A stretch of DNA of 64,000 nt from Paenibacillus sp. V4I7 (GTDB lineage: Bacteria; Bacillota; Bacilli; Paenibacillales; NBRC-103111), in NCBI RefSeq assembly GCF_030817275.1, contig NZ_JAUSZD010000002.1:4278001-4342000 (forward strand), written 5' to 3'. The notes beneath the pieces are model-generated. The model was not told the origin of the DNA. It did not search any database and saw only the letters and a program-made list of their open reading frames with translations. Shown piece by piece: positions 7,167 through 15,789 of the stretch (positions are counted from its first letter, which is position 1; each line of letters begins with the position of its first letter). The translations under genes were made by a program, and so were the position numbers.

Positions 7167-8114
7167 TTACCTGCGAGCTAACTTGGTCAATCGTCCATCC
7201 GAAATCCACTCGGCCACATAGACATCTCCACGCGAATCGACACAGATACCATGCGGAGAACTGAATTTGTTAGCGCGATAATAAGCCTTATCTAGATTAG
7301 GCCATCCCGCTTGAGATTTAGCTTGACGATCCTCACCCAAATGAGCAACTAATCTATCATGTTTATCGAATACCGTTACACGGCTGTATAAGTCCGGAAA
7401 ATACATTTCATCTTTGTAGAAATAGAAGCTGCAGGGCATATCCATATCATGGTCAAAGGTGCGTTTGAATTGCCCATCGAGCGTAAACACTTGGATCCTA
7501 TGATTGCCTCGATCCGCAACATAAAGTTCTGGTTCTCCGCGTCTCAAGTCAACGGATATACCATGTGGACAAGCGAATTGCCCCGTTTCTGAGCCCTTCC
7601 CTCCCCATGAACGAATATAGTCACCAAGTGCATTATATTGATGTACCCAGCTTTGACCATACCCATCTGAAATATAAATATCGCCATTTGGCGCCACAGC
7701 CACATCCGTAGGCACAAATTTGCGTTCATCATCATAAATCTCAGGCAGATCTGGCGTGCCGATCGTTAACAGATGTTCGCCGGTTAATGTTGTTTTAACC
7801 ATAATCCCTTTGGCCGTGTCGGTCACATAAAGGAATTCGCCACCTGCTTCTTTGTGCAGATAAAAGCCGTGCGCGCCTCCTTCGAATTCTTCGCCCCAGG
7901 CATTCAAATATTGCCCATTACGGTCAAATACCACAACGGAAGGCTTTCCGGTATGGAACAAATAAAAGCGACCCGCTTCATCAACTTCAATTCCGTGTGT
8001 GTAACCTAATGTCACATTTTCGGGCACTTTTGCCCAGTTGGGAATAACTTCATAGTTATGTGACGTATTACCTGCTTGAAGGGCACTCAGAGATAGCGCT
8101 TCCAATTTATCCAC
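7167..8114 (-). CDS. NHL-repeat six-bladed beta-propeller protein
   Basis: This 315-residue protein is made of repeated propeller blades. Several carry the NHL pattern of 'Pro/His-Gly-Ile-x-Val-Asp ... Gly-x-Tyr-Val-Ala-Asp ... Arg-Ile-Gln-Val-Phe': for example THGIEVDEAGRFYLF, PTDVAVAPNGDIYISD, CPHGISVDLRRGEPELYVAD, GNHRIQVFTLDGQF and SPHGICVDSRGDVYVAEW. There is no signal peptide, so it should be cytosolic. Propellers of this type act as lyases, lactonases or binding scaffolds; no catalytic set is recognisable here. The start is uncertain: a GTG at 8114 is only a base or two from AAAAGGA, whereas a TTG at 8105 would have better spacing. It is upstream of the PhyH gene on the same strand but separated by a terminator, so the two are not one operon. 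Confidence 0.8.
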   Translation of the reverse strand: MDKLEALSLSALQAGNTSHNYEVIPNWAKVPENVTLGYTHGIEVDEAGRFYLFHTGKPSVVVFDRNGQYLNAWGEEFEGGAHGFYLHKEAGGEFLYVTDTAKGIMVKTTLTGEHLLTIGTPDLPEIYDDERKFVPTDVAVAPNGDIYISDGYGQSWVHQYNALGDYIRSWGGKGSETGQFACPHGISVDLRRGEPELYVADRGNHRIQVFTLDGQFKRTFDHDMDMPCSFYFYKDEMYFPDLYSRVTVFDKHDRLVAHLGEDRQAKSQAGWPNLDKAYYRANKFSSPHGICVDSRGDVYVAEWISDGRLTKLARR

Positions 8115-8356
8115 ATCCTTTTCTACTTATTTCCTTTTAATAATACCACTTAATTATTACTGTATACTAGTTCAAATGTTGAAAGCCAGTTACCTTCAGG
8201 AGTTGATACAACCATGTCAATCTGGGAACCTATTGAGTGCCTTTTCGACAAAGGAGAGATTCAAACTTAGGATCAACGTTTACATAGTGGTAGGCACTAA
8301 AAACAACAATCGATGGTGTTAATCCATAGATGAACACGTCAAAGGAGGAACTACAC

Positions 8357-9301
8357 ATGCCAAATAAAATTCATCTTGAAGCCGCAGCGCAGAAATTCGC
8401 AGAAGATACCGCAAAACCGCCCTTTCTCTTCGATCTAGGTCCGGTAAAAGGGCGCGAGACTGTTCACAAGGTGCAATCCGAGCCCGTCCATAAAGAAGCT
8501 GTCGACATGCAAGATCTTACAATCGCAGGTGGCCCGAGCGGTGAAGTATCCGTGAGAATTCTGCGACCAAAGAATTCACCCCCGACTCTCCCTGTTATCC
8601 TGTATATCCACGGTGCTGGGTGGGTTTTCGGAAATGCACATACGCATGATCGCTTGGTCCGCGAGCTTGCCGTTGGTGCTCAGGCAGCCGTCGTATTCCC
8701 CAACTATAGCCTTTCGCCTGAGGCCAAGTATCCAACAGCACTCGAGGAGATCTACGCTGTCCTCCAATGGATAGCCGACCATGCAAAAGAGTACGGCTTC
8801 GATGCTGAGCGTCTCACAATTGCAGGCGATAGCGTTGGCGGCAACATGGCCGCAGCCATTACGTTGGTCGCCAAGGAACGCAAGGGCCCGACCATCCATA
8901 AGCAGCTGCTGTTCTACCCTGTAACCGATGCATCCTTCGACACGGATTCCTATGAGCAGTTCGCAACGGGATACTTCCTACGTCGTGATGCGATGCAGTG
9001 GTTCTGGGATCAATACACATCTGATCCCCGTGAACGAGCGGAGGTGACGGCATCTCCGCTGCGAGCTACACTCGAGCAGCTCAGCTGCCTCCCACCCGCG
9101 CTGATCATCACAGGCGAGGCCGACGTGCTGCGCGATGAAGGAGAAGCCTACGCGAACAAGCTTCGCGAAGCCGGCGTGCCCGTCACGTCCGTGCGCTTCC
9201 AAAGCATCATCCACGACTTCGTGATGCTGAATGCCTTGGCTGACACGGAAGCCGCGCGCGGTGCCATGATGCTTGCCAAAGCTTGGCTGCGAGAATCCTA
9301 A
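8357..9301 (+). CDS. Alpha/beta hydrolase, hormone-sensitive-lipase-type esterase
   Basis: This 314-residue enzyme has the HSL-family features: oxyanion-hole HGAGW (residues 85-89, where the family usually has HGGGW), nucleophile elbow GDSVGG (Ser159), acid ITGEAD (Asp256) and catalytic HDF (His286). It has no signal peptide and should be a cytosolic esterase acting on short acyl esters. A longer in-frame ATG at 8330 exists, but AAAGGAGG eight bases before the ATG at 8357 selects the shorter start. The last third is visibly more GC-rich than neighbouring genes, so its history may differ, but this is weak evidence of transfer. It is divergent from the NHL gene and stands alone. Confidence 0.88.
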   Translation: MPNKIHLEAAAQKFAEDTAKPPFLFDLGPVKGRETVHKVQSEPVHKEAVDMQDLTIAGGPSGEVSVRILRPKNSPPTLPVILYIHGAGWVFGNAHTHDRLVRELAVGAQAAVVFPNYSLSPEAKYPTALEEIYAVLQWIADHAKEYGFDAERLTIAGDSVGGNMAAAITLVAKERKGPTIHKQLLFYPVTDASFDTDSYEQFATGYFLRRDAMQWFWDQYTSDPRERAEVTASPLRATLEQLSCLPPALIITGEADVLRDEGEAYANKLREAGVPVTSVRFQSIIHDFVMLNALADTEAARGAMMLAKAWLRES

Positions 9302-9443
9302 CAGTTGCCTGCGGTGCAAGCAGGGTTAATACGAAGAAACAGAGGCACAATCCACCAGTGGATGTGTCTCTTGTTGGCTCAAGACAATCAATGATGTATT
9401 CTGTGTAACAATAAGGCAACTAATTTGCAATTTCCCTGCGATT

Positions 9444-9573
9444 GTTGCAGTAAATACAACATTTTCACTCAAAAGTAGCTCCAAATAGTGAAATGAGGCT
9501 AAATTGTTGTACAACATACAACATCAATAACTTGGAGAGAAGAAATCATCGAAATTGTTGTACATCGTACAAC
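9444..9573. repeat. Three copies of an inverted repeat GTTGTA-N5-TACAAC between convergent genes
   Basis: Three 17-bp palindromes share the form GTTGTA-N5-TACAAC: 9444-9460 (first half GTTGCA), 9506-9522 (exact) and 9557-9573 (exact). Starts are 62 and 51 bases apart. They lie in the 293-base gap between the end of the esterase gene and the end of the chemoreceptor gene, where no promoter is expected. A weaker hairpin (GAGGCACA/TGTGTCTC, around 9342-9370) may terminate the esterase. The block may be a dispersed intergenic repeat or a cluster of protein-binding sites; the sequence alone cannot tell. Confidence 0.6.
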
Positions 9574-9594
9574 TTTCTCTCCTATTTTATCATC

Positions 9595-11064
9595 CTATAC
9601 CCCGACCTGCTCCATCCATTCCGCAGCTACATCAACCGCTTGTTTAAAACACTCTCGCCCGTGGCTAACCAGCGCTTGTTTCGCTTTATCATATTCTCCT
9701 TCCAGCATCCATGCTGCATTTTGATCCTTGATCACGCCAAAAGCATCCCAGGCAGAGCGCAACGAGGAGAAGTATTTTCGATCACTCACCTCTTTTAACT
9801 TACTTTCTAGCCCTTTCATACATGTTTGTAAAATTACCTCTTGTGCCACTTTTTTCTGGTACCAATCGTTTATTTTTTCTGGATCCCTGGCCTCAATCAA
9901 CGAAACCATGATCGCTCGCATGCCGGTCGCACATTCCATCCACACGTCCAAATCTTTCTGAAAGGCATGAGATTGCTGGAGTGAAGGCAATTTAAATTGC
10001 GAAACTACCGAGCGTAAAGAAAGGCTGCTCCGTGTTGCTTCTTGAATACTTTCATTCATCCCCACAATATTCTGAAGCTGAACATCAGCAGCAGCCAAAA
10101 CTTCTTCGCTCCCAGCCGTTACTTGTTGAATCATTGCTGACGTTTGATTAATCGAGTTTGCAATAGACATTGTATTGCTGGTAACTCCTTCTAAGCGACC
10201 ATCTACTTCCTGCATGTCACCTAAAAGTTGACCAAGGAACGTCTCCATCATTTCATACTTACTAACCGCTCCTTGCAAGGTATGCGCTCCTGTACCAACC
10301 GTGTCCTGCATCTGGTGTATCGAACCTCGCAATCCATCTGCACTAGATGTAACCGTTTGGATAAGTTCCTGTATGTTAACTGTTTCCTGCTTCGTCTGAA
10401 TGGCCATCTTCGAAATCTCTTGAGCGACGACCGCAAATCCTTTTCCCTGTTCTCCTGCACGCGCTGCTTCGATATTCGCATTTAGCGCTAACAATTGGGT
10501 TTGTTTAGAGATATGTTCGATTAGAATGGTCATGTCTGCTATTTTCTCAAGTGCTTTATTCAATTCATCCATTTTTACATAGATTTGCGTACTATCCTTG
10601 GAGATTAACTGCATTTGTTCCATCGCTACACTCATTTCCACTCTGCCAGAGCTCACTTCTCCCAAAAACTGAGTCGATGATTGGACGATGGCACTGTTGC
10701 TATCTCTAACTCCCTCAAGAAAGGTATGAATAGGATGGATTTGGTCTGATATGAGCTGGGCATGTTCAGAGGCATCCTGCATACCTTCAGCCATTTCTCG
10801 CATTGTAGCCGTTATTTCTTCTACCTGCACAGTAATCAGAGTTGACCTCACGCTCGTATCCTCCATCTTATGATAAAGCTCATTTGATGATTTATCGACG
10901 ATTCGGATGAGAGATTTCAAACTGCGAATTGTTTTTTTCAACGTACTGATTAATGATTTCTCACCAACAACAGGGGCACAGCTCATACTGAAATCACCCG
11001 TAGCCATTTTTAATAAATCCCCATGAACCTTTTCATACGATGATGAATGAACTAGTTTGAACAA
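9595..11064 (-). CDS. Soluble methyl-accepting chemotaxis protein with C-terminal helical domain
   Basis: This 489-residue protein has no transmembrane helix, so it is a cytosolic chemoreceptor. Residues ~70-345 form the long helical hairpin, with the near-invariant tip [20 protein letters not shown] (191-210) that contacts CheA and CheW. Residues ~355-489 form a separate mainly helical domain ([49 protein letters not shown]) that resembles a four-helix-bundle sensor. It lacks the His/Cys pattern of the known zinc-binding CZB chemoreceptor domain. A sensor placed after the signalling hairpin is the reverse of the usual order. The start is a TTG at 11064 with AAGGAGGAG seven bases upstream. 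A perfect promoter lies 130-160 bases upstream and a terminator-like hairpin lies just before the ribosome-binding site, suggesting attenuation. Confidence 0.9.
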   Translation of the reverse strand: MFKLVHSSSYEKVHGDLLKMATGDFSMSCAPVVGEKSLISTLKKTIRSLKSLIRIVDKSSNELYHKMEDTSVRSTLITVQVEEITATMREMAEGMQDASEHAQLISDQIHPIHTFLEGVRDSNSAIVQSSTQFLGEVSSGRVEMSVAMEQMQLISKDSTQIYVKMDELNKALEKIADMTILIEHISKQTQLLALNANIEAARAGEQGKGFAVVAQEISKMAIQTKQETVNIQELIQTVTSSADGLRGSIHQMQDTVGTGAHTLQGAVSKYEMMETFLGQLLGDMQEVDGRLEGVTSNTMSIANSINQTSAMIQQVTAGSEEVLAAADVQLQNIVGMNESIQEATRSSLSLRSVVSQFKLPSLQQSHAFQKDLDVWMECATGMRAIMVSLIEARDPEKINDWYQKKVAQEVILQTCMKGLESKLKEVSDRKYFSSLRSAWDAFGVIKDQNAAWMLEGEYDKAKQALVSHGRECFKQAVDVAAEWMEQVGV

Positions 11065-11084
11065 AGTGACTCCTCCTTTTACAC

Positions 11085-11128
11085 ATAAAAAAGCCTATCC
11101 CATTACAGAAACTGTAACGGATAGGCTT
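11085..11128 (-). terminator. Intrinsic terminator immediately upstream of the chemoreceptor gene (possible attenuator)
   Basis: The minus strand forms AGCCTATCC-GTTACAG / CTGTAAT-GGGATAGGCT (about 16 bp with one mismatch or bulge; arms 11092-11108 and 11112-11127), followed by six T. It ends about ten bases before the AAGGAGG of the chemoreceptor. It is downstream of that gene's own promoter (11196-11224), so transcripts must read through it to express the receptor. It also terminates the lyase gene upstream. Confidence 0.85.
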
Positions 11129-11195
11129 CGTTGCCAACTAGAATAGAAAAAACAATGTTAGATTTTCTACGTAATCACGTCTTTGTGATGGTTCG

Positions 11196-11224
11196 ATTAT
11201 ATAAAAAATGTAGTTTTATGTCAA
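11196..11224 (-). promoter_or_regulatory. Consensus sigma-A promoter of the chemoreceptor gene
   Basis: On the minus strand TTGACA (11219-11224) and TATAAT (11196-11201) are separated by 17 bases, a perfect match to the vegetative promoter consensus. The predicted start near 11189 gives a leader of about 125 bases, which includes a small hairpin (ATCAC-N6-GTGAT) and then the terminator at 11085-11128. Confidence 0.85.
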
Positions 11225-11263
11225 TATATATAACATAACCATTACATACACTTGAATACCGTA

Positions 11264-13087
11264 TTAATAGACAGGCTCTAACGTCACAGATATAACCTGC
11301 TGTCTGGCTGTATCCACACTCTTCAGGTCAATCAGATACACCGTCTCGGCATTCCCTGAATGATCCAAGTGTTCAGAAGTCTGAATCGCTGCATCCAACT
11401 GGCGGGCTTCATACACTAGACGAAGCTTCTGACCTTCACTCGCGCTTAAAATGATTTCCCCCACCTTGCCAACTTCAGGCGGATAAAGGGTAATGAAACG
11501 CTCTGTAATCGTTATAGGCGATTCCGTGAATTCATAACTGTCAGTTATCGTTAATTTGCCCTGCTGCTTGTCCAAATCGAACAATCGCTCCAATTTGTGC
11601 AGATGCGGTACGTCATAAGCTTGCCGCAGATCCAACAGGAATCGATCTCTTCCATCCTGAATACCCACTTCCACTACCTGCGAACGACACTGCTCTCCTT
11701 CACTTTGAAAGCAGTCATTAATAATGGGAACGCTATGCCCAGCTGAGCTGTTGCAAAGAATCGAATAACGCTCGTCGCCAAAATATTGTCTCGTATATAG
11801 ACCGGCACCAAGATCCTCCAGCCACCTGACGCCGTCCACTACCCAGACAAAATGTCCGATATCATTATGATTATGCGGCTCCGCATTATGTCCACCTTTA
11901 GCTGCAAAACTGATGAGTTTACCGCCCACCTGACACCGGCTAACCATCCATTCGGCTTCTTGAAGGAACTCTGAGTGAAGAGGCAGCCCTTCCCTTTTTT
12001 CCAGCAGCCCATAGTCCGTCCAAGCCAAATCACGCAGTGCCGTTGCGAAACGGCCGCAGTGATCAACTGAACTTGCACGATGGGTCAGCGACGGAACGCG
12101 GAGTTGTTCAATCCTCTGGCATAGACGGCTGAATAAGCCAGTCTGAATACCGCTCGTACGCCCGCAATCGGAGAAATTCGCCACATGATTCTCCTGTAGA
12201 AAACAGAATTGCGGGAACTCCGCAATGTGCCTGGCTTTCTTTTCATCCAGAAGCAGATCGACCTGACCACCAGTACGCTGCTTAAGCAGCTCTGCAAAAT
12301 AAACGTAATAACCGAAACCGTAGTACCAATAACCGAGACCTTCCAAACACGCCCCTCTTCAGTGAACCCTTTCAAGGAAGCACTCCATCGCTTCAAAAAC
12401 GCGATTTAAGACAGGCATCAGGATTCTCGAATCCTGGATCATATAAATAGCAGCCATTCCGATGCTTCCTGCGCATACTGCCGACCAGTTGTGCGTTGCT
12501 GTCTCCCACCCAAACATTCTCTTGAGCTGCATATACGGATTCAGCACTCTTTGCATAACCTCGTGACGTGCGCGTTTAACAATAAGTGGATCGAGTCGAT
12601 CCTTGAACAGATGGCAAATCTCACTCAATGCATGGGCCGTCTCTGATGCGAACAAATCTACATGCCTTGGCGCCTCATCTTCTGCTTCGGGATCTTGGAC
12701 GTTCAGGTGTGCAGGCAAGCACCATGTGTATTCATCGCATATGGCCCAGATGGTGTCCTCGAGTGCAGGAATGAATACTGCATCATCTTCTGTTAAAGCA
12801 GCGATTGCAAAAGCCGCAAGCCGACGTCGACGATCGAAGTAGTGCTTCTCGAACTCTTTTCTCGAACCATTTACTTGAAATAATCGAAATGCGCTGAAGG
12901 GCAGCGCCTCGATGGGCTGCGTGAGGAATTGGTCAGCCAACTGCCGGACTTCTATTCGGTGGACGGCTAGCAGCAGATTGTCCATACCTGAGCGTATATC
13001 CACGGATCGCGTTCTGACTTCTTCAAAAAGGGAAGCATGGTCCGTCTCCGCAGCTTGCAGCGCTTCCAATAATAATCGACTATTCAA
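11264..13087 (-). pseudogene. Heparinase II/III-family polysaccharide lyase or hydrolase, disrupted in the middle
   Basis: Residues from the TTG at 13087 (AGAGGTG six bases upstream) form an N-terminal alpha/alpha-toroid (GWETATHNWSAVCAGSIGMAA, with the catalytic-region NW). The part from 12346 downward forms the heparinase II/III beta-sandwich domain (KGGHNAEPHNHNDIGHFVW, DLGAGLYTRQYFGDERY). Both are in the same frame but separated by a TGA at 12359-12361. Between 12382 and 12350 a different frame encodes GFTEEG, which fits the family's usual bridge to ACLEGLGYWYYGFG. One extra A in an AAA run and one missing G in a G run would explain everything. No signal peptide is seen, so it would be cytosolic and act on imported uronate-containing oligosaccharides. 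No ABC or kinase gene is next to it. Confidence 0.8.
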
Positions 13088-13437
13088 GTGAACACCTCTT
13101 TTGGGTTAGTTATCTTTAAACCTACTATAATGAATAAGGCGTTTATCGTCTAGTTCATGTATTTACTTTTCCGGGTAAAATATTAACCTCTTTCGGACCT
13201 CATTGGTCTAACCTGCCGATACCGTGATCGCGCAGGGATTTGCGGCGAAGGCTCGCTGCTCCAAACCGAACTGGGAAGCTCTCGGCGCAGAACAGGCGCT
13301 ACTTCAGTCGCAAAAATTTGCAATTACTCACAATTTCCTATATATTTCTATATTGCTGATTAAAAAAATATTATATATTTCGGATAATTTCACAAAATTA
13401 GTATGATCTGAATATTGAAATGAAGAGGTGCACGACA
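13088..13437. other. 350-base intergenic region with a GC-rich island
   Basis: There is no convincing gene here. Bases ~13195-13320 are clearly more GC-rich than the flanks (stretches such as CGCGCAGGG and TCTCGGCGCAG) and are followed by a very AT-rich segment leading to the lipoprotein gene. A 60-codon open frame through the island has no ribosome-binding site and no recognisable protein. The abrupt composition change suggests an inserted or dispersed element. The AT-rich part probably holds the promoter of the gene at 13438. Confidence 0.4.
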
Positions 13438-13983
13438 ATGACATTAAAAAAAACTGCAGCAGGACTCATTTTACTATCCGTTATGTTGACAGGAGCAGCC
13501 TGCTCTTCCGATCAACCGAAATCTTCGCCAAGCCCCGCAGCTACAACGAACACAACGGCTGCTCCGCAAGCAACTGCCGAAAGCCAAGATGCCGTTAATA
13601 TGAAAGGCTATATAGCTGCTAGAATCGCTCAGGAGAAAGTGGACTTCCTCTTTGCGGAAGCCAAATCCAGTGATGGCGCGTTTATCCTCAACCCTAAAGC
13701 TGCAGACGGCAAAGAAAAAGCCGTGAAATTTCTTACCAGCTACTTCGATACAGCTATGGCTGAACAACTAGCTGGGCATTACCTAACTGATAAAAAAGCA
13801 GATAATGCTATCGTTACAAATAAACAATCGTTCTTCACTTCAAACCTTCTTGCCACGAAAAAAGAAGATATTACGTTTGACGCGTCGAATACGAAGGATC
13901 AAGTTAAATTCACTACCAAAGACGGTGTAACTTACACGACGAAAAAAGTGAACGACAAATTCGTTGTCGCTGCGGTTAAATAA
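13438..13983 (+). CDS. Putative lipoprotein of unknown function
   Basis: This 181-residue protein starts with a classical signal peptide (MTLKKTAAGLILLSVMLTG) ending in GAAC, a lipobox-like site that should anchor it outside the membrane. A low-complexity Ser/Pro/Thr/Ala linker follows (residues ~22-55), then a globular domain with YIAARIAQEKVDFLF, KFLTSYFDTAMAEQLAG, and C-terminal strands (DQVKFTTKDGVTYTTKK, DKFVVAAVK). I do not recognise the family; the C-terminus resembles small NTF2-like or DUF-type folds seen in Bacillota lipoproteins. GAAGAGGTG about eight bases before the ATG at 13438 chooses this start over an ATG 18 bases upstream. It is monocistronic, with a terminator after it. Confidence 0.75.
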   Translation: MTLKKTAAGLILLSVMLTGAACSSDQPKSSPSPAATTNTTAAPQATAESQDAVNMKGYIAARIAQEKVDFLFAEAKSSDGAFILNPKAADGKEKAVKFLTSYFDTAMAEQLAGHYLTDKKADNAIVTNKQSFFTSNLLATKKEDITFDASNTKDQVKFTTKDGVTYTTKKVNDKFVVAAVK

Positions 13984-14029
13984 GTAATAACACATCTGAT
14001 CTAGGCTTATTATTAGGTGAGCACCAAAG

Positions 14030-14071
14030 AGTACCGTTAGGGAAGTTTCCAACCCTGACGGTACTTTTTTT
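14030..14071 (+). terminator. Terminator of the lipoprotein gene
   Basis: The stem AGTACCGT-T-AGGG / CCCT-G-ACGGTACT (13 bp including one U-G pair, arms 14030-14042 and 14053-14065) is followed by seven T. It lies between the convergent lipoprotein and GH66 genes, so it may also stop transcription from the other side. Confidence 0.88.
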
Positions 14072-14079
14072 GTTCCACA

Positions 14080-15783
14080 CTATACTTCTATAACTAACAG
14101 ACTCCACACATAAAGCTTAGGTAAGTTAACAAGAAGTGTTAAACCACGCTCGGTATCCTCAATTGTATACATTAAATCATGCGGTCTGCCCATCTCGATA
14201 TCCGGGCTAGCGGTGAATACATGCTTAACCGGGCCATCGATTTGAATCCTCACCATGATACCCTCTACGGTCGTCGGCTGTAATTTACCTTCATTCCAAT
14301 AATCCTCTAAATTATTCGTGAGATTAATAAAGCTGATGAGCTTATGTGACTCATTCTCCCTGACAACCGTCCAAACTTTATTCGGTTCTCCATAGGTGGA
14401 GAAAGATGCATTCTCAAACATATACTCCAAATTATCGCCTTGTACATGCGTCATCGATACGTCGCGCAGCGTTGAATCCTGCAGTAGATGTACATAACGA
14501 ACAAGAAAATCGTAATAATTTCTAATATTTCTCATAAACTCATCGCTTACAATCGAATAGTCGGCATAATATCCCTGTGTCAAAACACCATTGCTCTCAC
14601 CTAACAGCAAATGATAAGCGCCTTGGGAGAAAATAATTGCGGAAAGCAACAATGCAGACATGTGAGCTTTCTCAATCGTTTCCGCTGGCTCCAAACGGAA
14701 AGGCTTCAAATAAGCAGCCAGTATAACTGGCTTTCCTCTACCTAAGTGCTTAGCCCAGGCAATCACCTGCTGGATATGATGATATTTCTCATATGGATTC
14801 CATACTTCGATATAAATGACATCCTGTTCAGCCAAAGCGACGGTATCAACCGGCCAGTTCCCGACATTGTTGAAAATGAGACAAACATCGTCATTAATCT
14901 GGTCTAAGGCTTGACGGGTATTACGAATTAGAATCGGGAACTGCTCATCGAGCCGTTCGACCTTTTGTTTCCCGCCGAGCATGGAAATACCCGTTTTGGG
15001 ATATCCATAGGTATCCATATGGATACCGTCGAAATGGACATTTTCGATCGTTTTTTTGTATTCATTAATAATATGGTTGTGCCAAGGCGATTCTTCGTTG
15101 ATATTCATGATGGAAAAGATGTTGATGAAATCAACAACATGGCCATTACTATAATAAAGCGCCCAATCCGGATGTTCTTCGAAGAAAGCTTTACTTGCCG
15201 CATAGATAGCTCCGTAGGCAATCGCCTTCATCCCGTAAGAATGGCATAGCGCGATTTTCTCCTTCACGACCTTCAGACTCAGTTCCCTTCCCATTAAATC
15301 GGTGAATACATCTTGTGGCGGCACGAGATCATTATGGCGGTACATCCAATCATAAAATTGAACTAAATTAATGTGCAGCTTATTAAGGTTGGTAACATCA
15401 GTCGTATCACCCTCTTCACGTGAATGAAAATCGCTTAGGAAACCATAACGAGGTGATTTCCTCCAGTTGGAGACCACATCAAAGGCACTGGAAAAATGCT
15501 GAGGCTCTGCTCCGTCTTGAATAAGATCAACATCAATACCGTAACCTTGAAAATCCGAATCAAAAGACGCTAGTTCAACCACGTGGGTTGAGCTTGAATT
15601 CGGCTGCAAAATAAGATCAAGTGAACATGTCTTTATGATTCGGTTCGAATCGAGAATTTTGACTTCCAGATGAATATGGGCTTCATGTTGTGCCGGATTA
15701 TCCAGTTCAATTTCAATCGAAACAGGCTCATTTGTAACAAATTGAGCTTTGCTTGCGAAGACATCTTTCATTTGTGGAAACAT
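14080..15783 (-). CDS. Glycoside hydrolase family 66-like protein (dextranase/cycloisomaltooligosaccharide type), cytosolic
   Basis: This 567-residue protein has an N-terminal beta-sandwich (~1-110), a central TIM barrel (~110-440) and a C-terminal beta domain, which is the layout of GH66. Barrel motifs include SPRYGFLSDFH, NLVQFYDWMYRH, FDGIHMDTYGYP (candidate nucleophile Asp) and VIYIEVWNPYEKYHH (candidate acid/base Glu). Secreted GH66 dextranases have signal peptides and CBM35 inserts; this one has neither, so it probably trims imported alpha-glucan oligosaccharides. Its ATG is seven bases after the stop of the permease gene, with AAAGGGTGAG overlapping that stop, so it is the last gene of the importer operon that starts at 18938. 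Exact substrate specificity within GH66 is uncertain. Confidence 0.82.
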   Translation of the reverse strand: MFPQMKDVFASKAQFVTNEPVSIEIELDNPAQHEAHIHLEVKILDSNRIIKTCSLDLILQPNSSSTHVVELASFDSDFQGYGIDVDLIQDGAEPQHFSSAFDVVSNWRKSPRYGFLSDFHSREEGDTTDVTNLNKLHINLVQFYDWMYRHNDLVPPQDVFTDLMGRELSLKVVKEKIALCHSYGMKAIAYGAIYAASKAFFEEHPDWALYYSNGHVVDFINIFSIMNINEESPWHNHIINEYKKTIENVHFDGIHMDTYGYPKTGISMLGGKQKVERLDEQFPILIRNTRQALDQINDDVCLIFNNVGNWPVDTVALAEQDVIYIEVWNPYEKYHHIQQVIAWAKHLGRGKPVILAAYLKPFRLEPAETIEKAHMSALLLSAIIFSQGAYHLLLGESNGVLTQGYYADYSIVSDEFMRNIRNYYDFLVRYVHLLQDSTLRDVSMTHVQGDNLEYMFENASFSTYGEPNKVWTVVRENESHKLISFINLTNNLEDYWNEGKLQPTTVEGIMVRIQIDGPVKHVFTASPDIEMGRPHDLMYTIEDTERGLTLLVNLPKLYVWSLLVIEV

Positions 15784-15789
15784 GCTTTC

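Noticed and set aside
9342..9370. Terminator of the esterase gene
   Set aside because: A hairpin with one bulge exists, but there is no clear T-run after it on either strand, so it is only mentioned in passing.
9444..9573. CRISPR array
   Set aside because: Only three short palindromic units with unequal spacing and no cas genes nearby; the repeat is too short and fully palindromic.
11085..11224. Known riboswitch (c-di-GMP, purine, preQ1, fluoride)
   Set aside because: The leader lacks the conserved core motifs of each of these classes; only a generic attenuator can be supported.
13224..13406. 60-codon open frame in the GC-rich island
   Set aside because: No ribosome-binding site, composition changes abruptly within it, and the peptide resembles nothing known.
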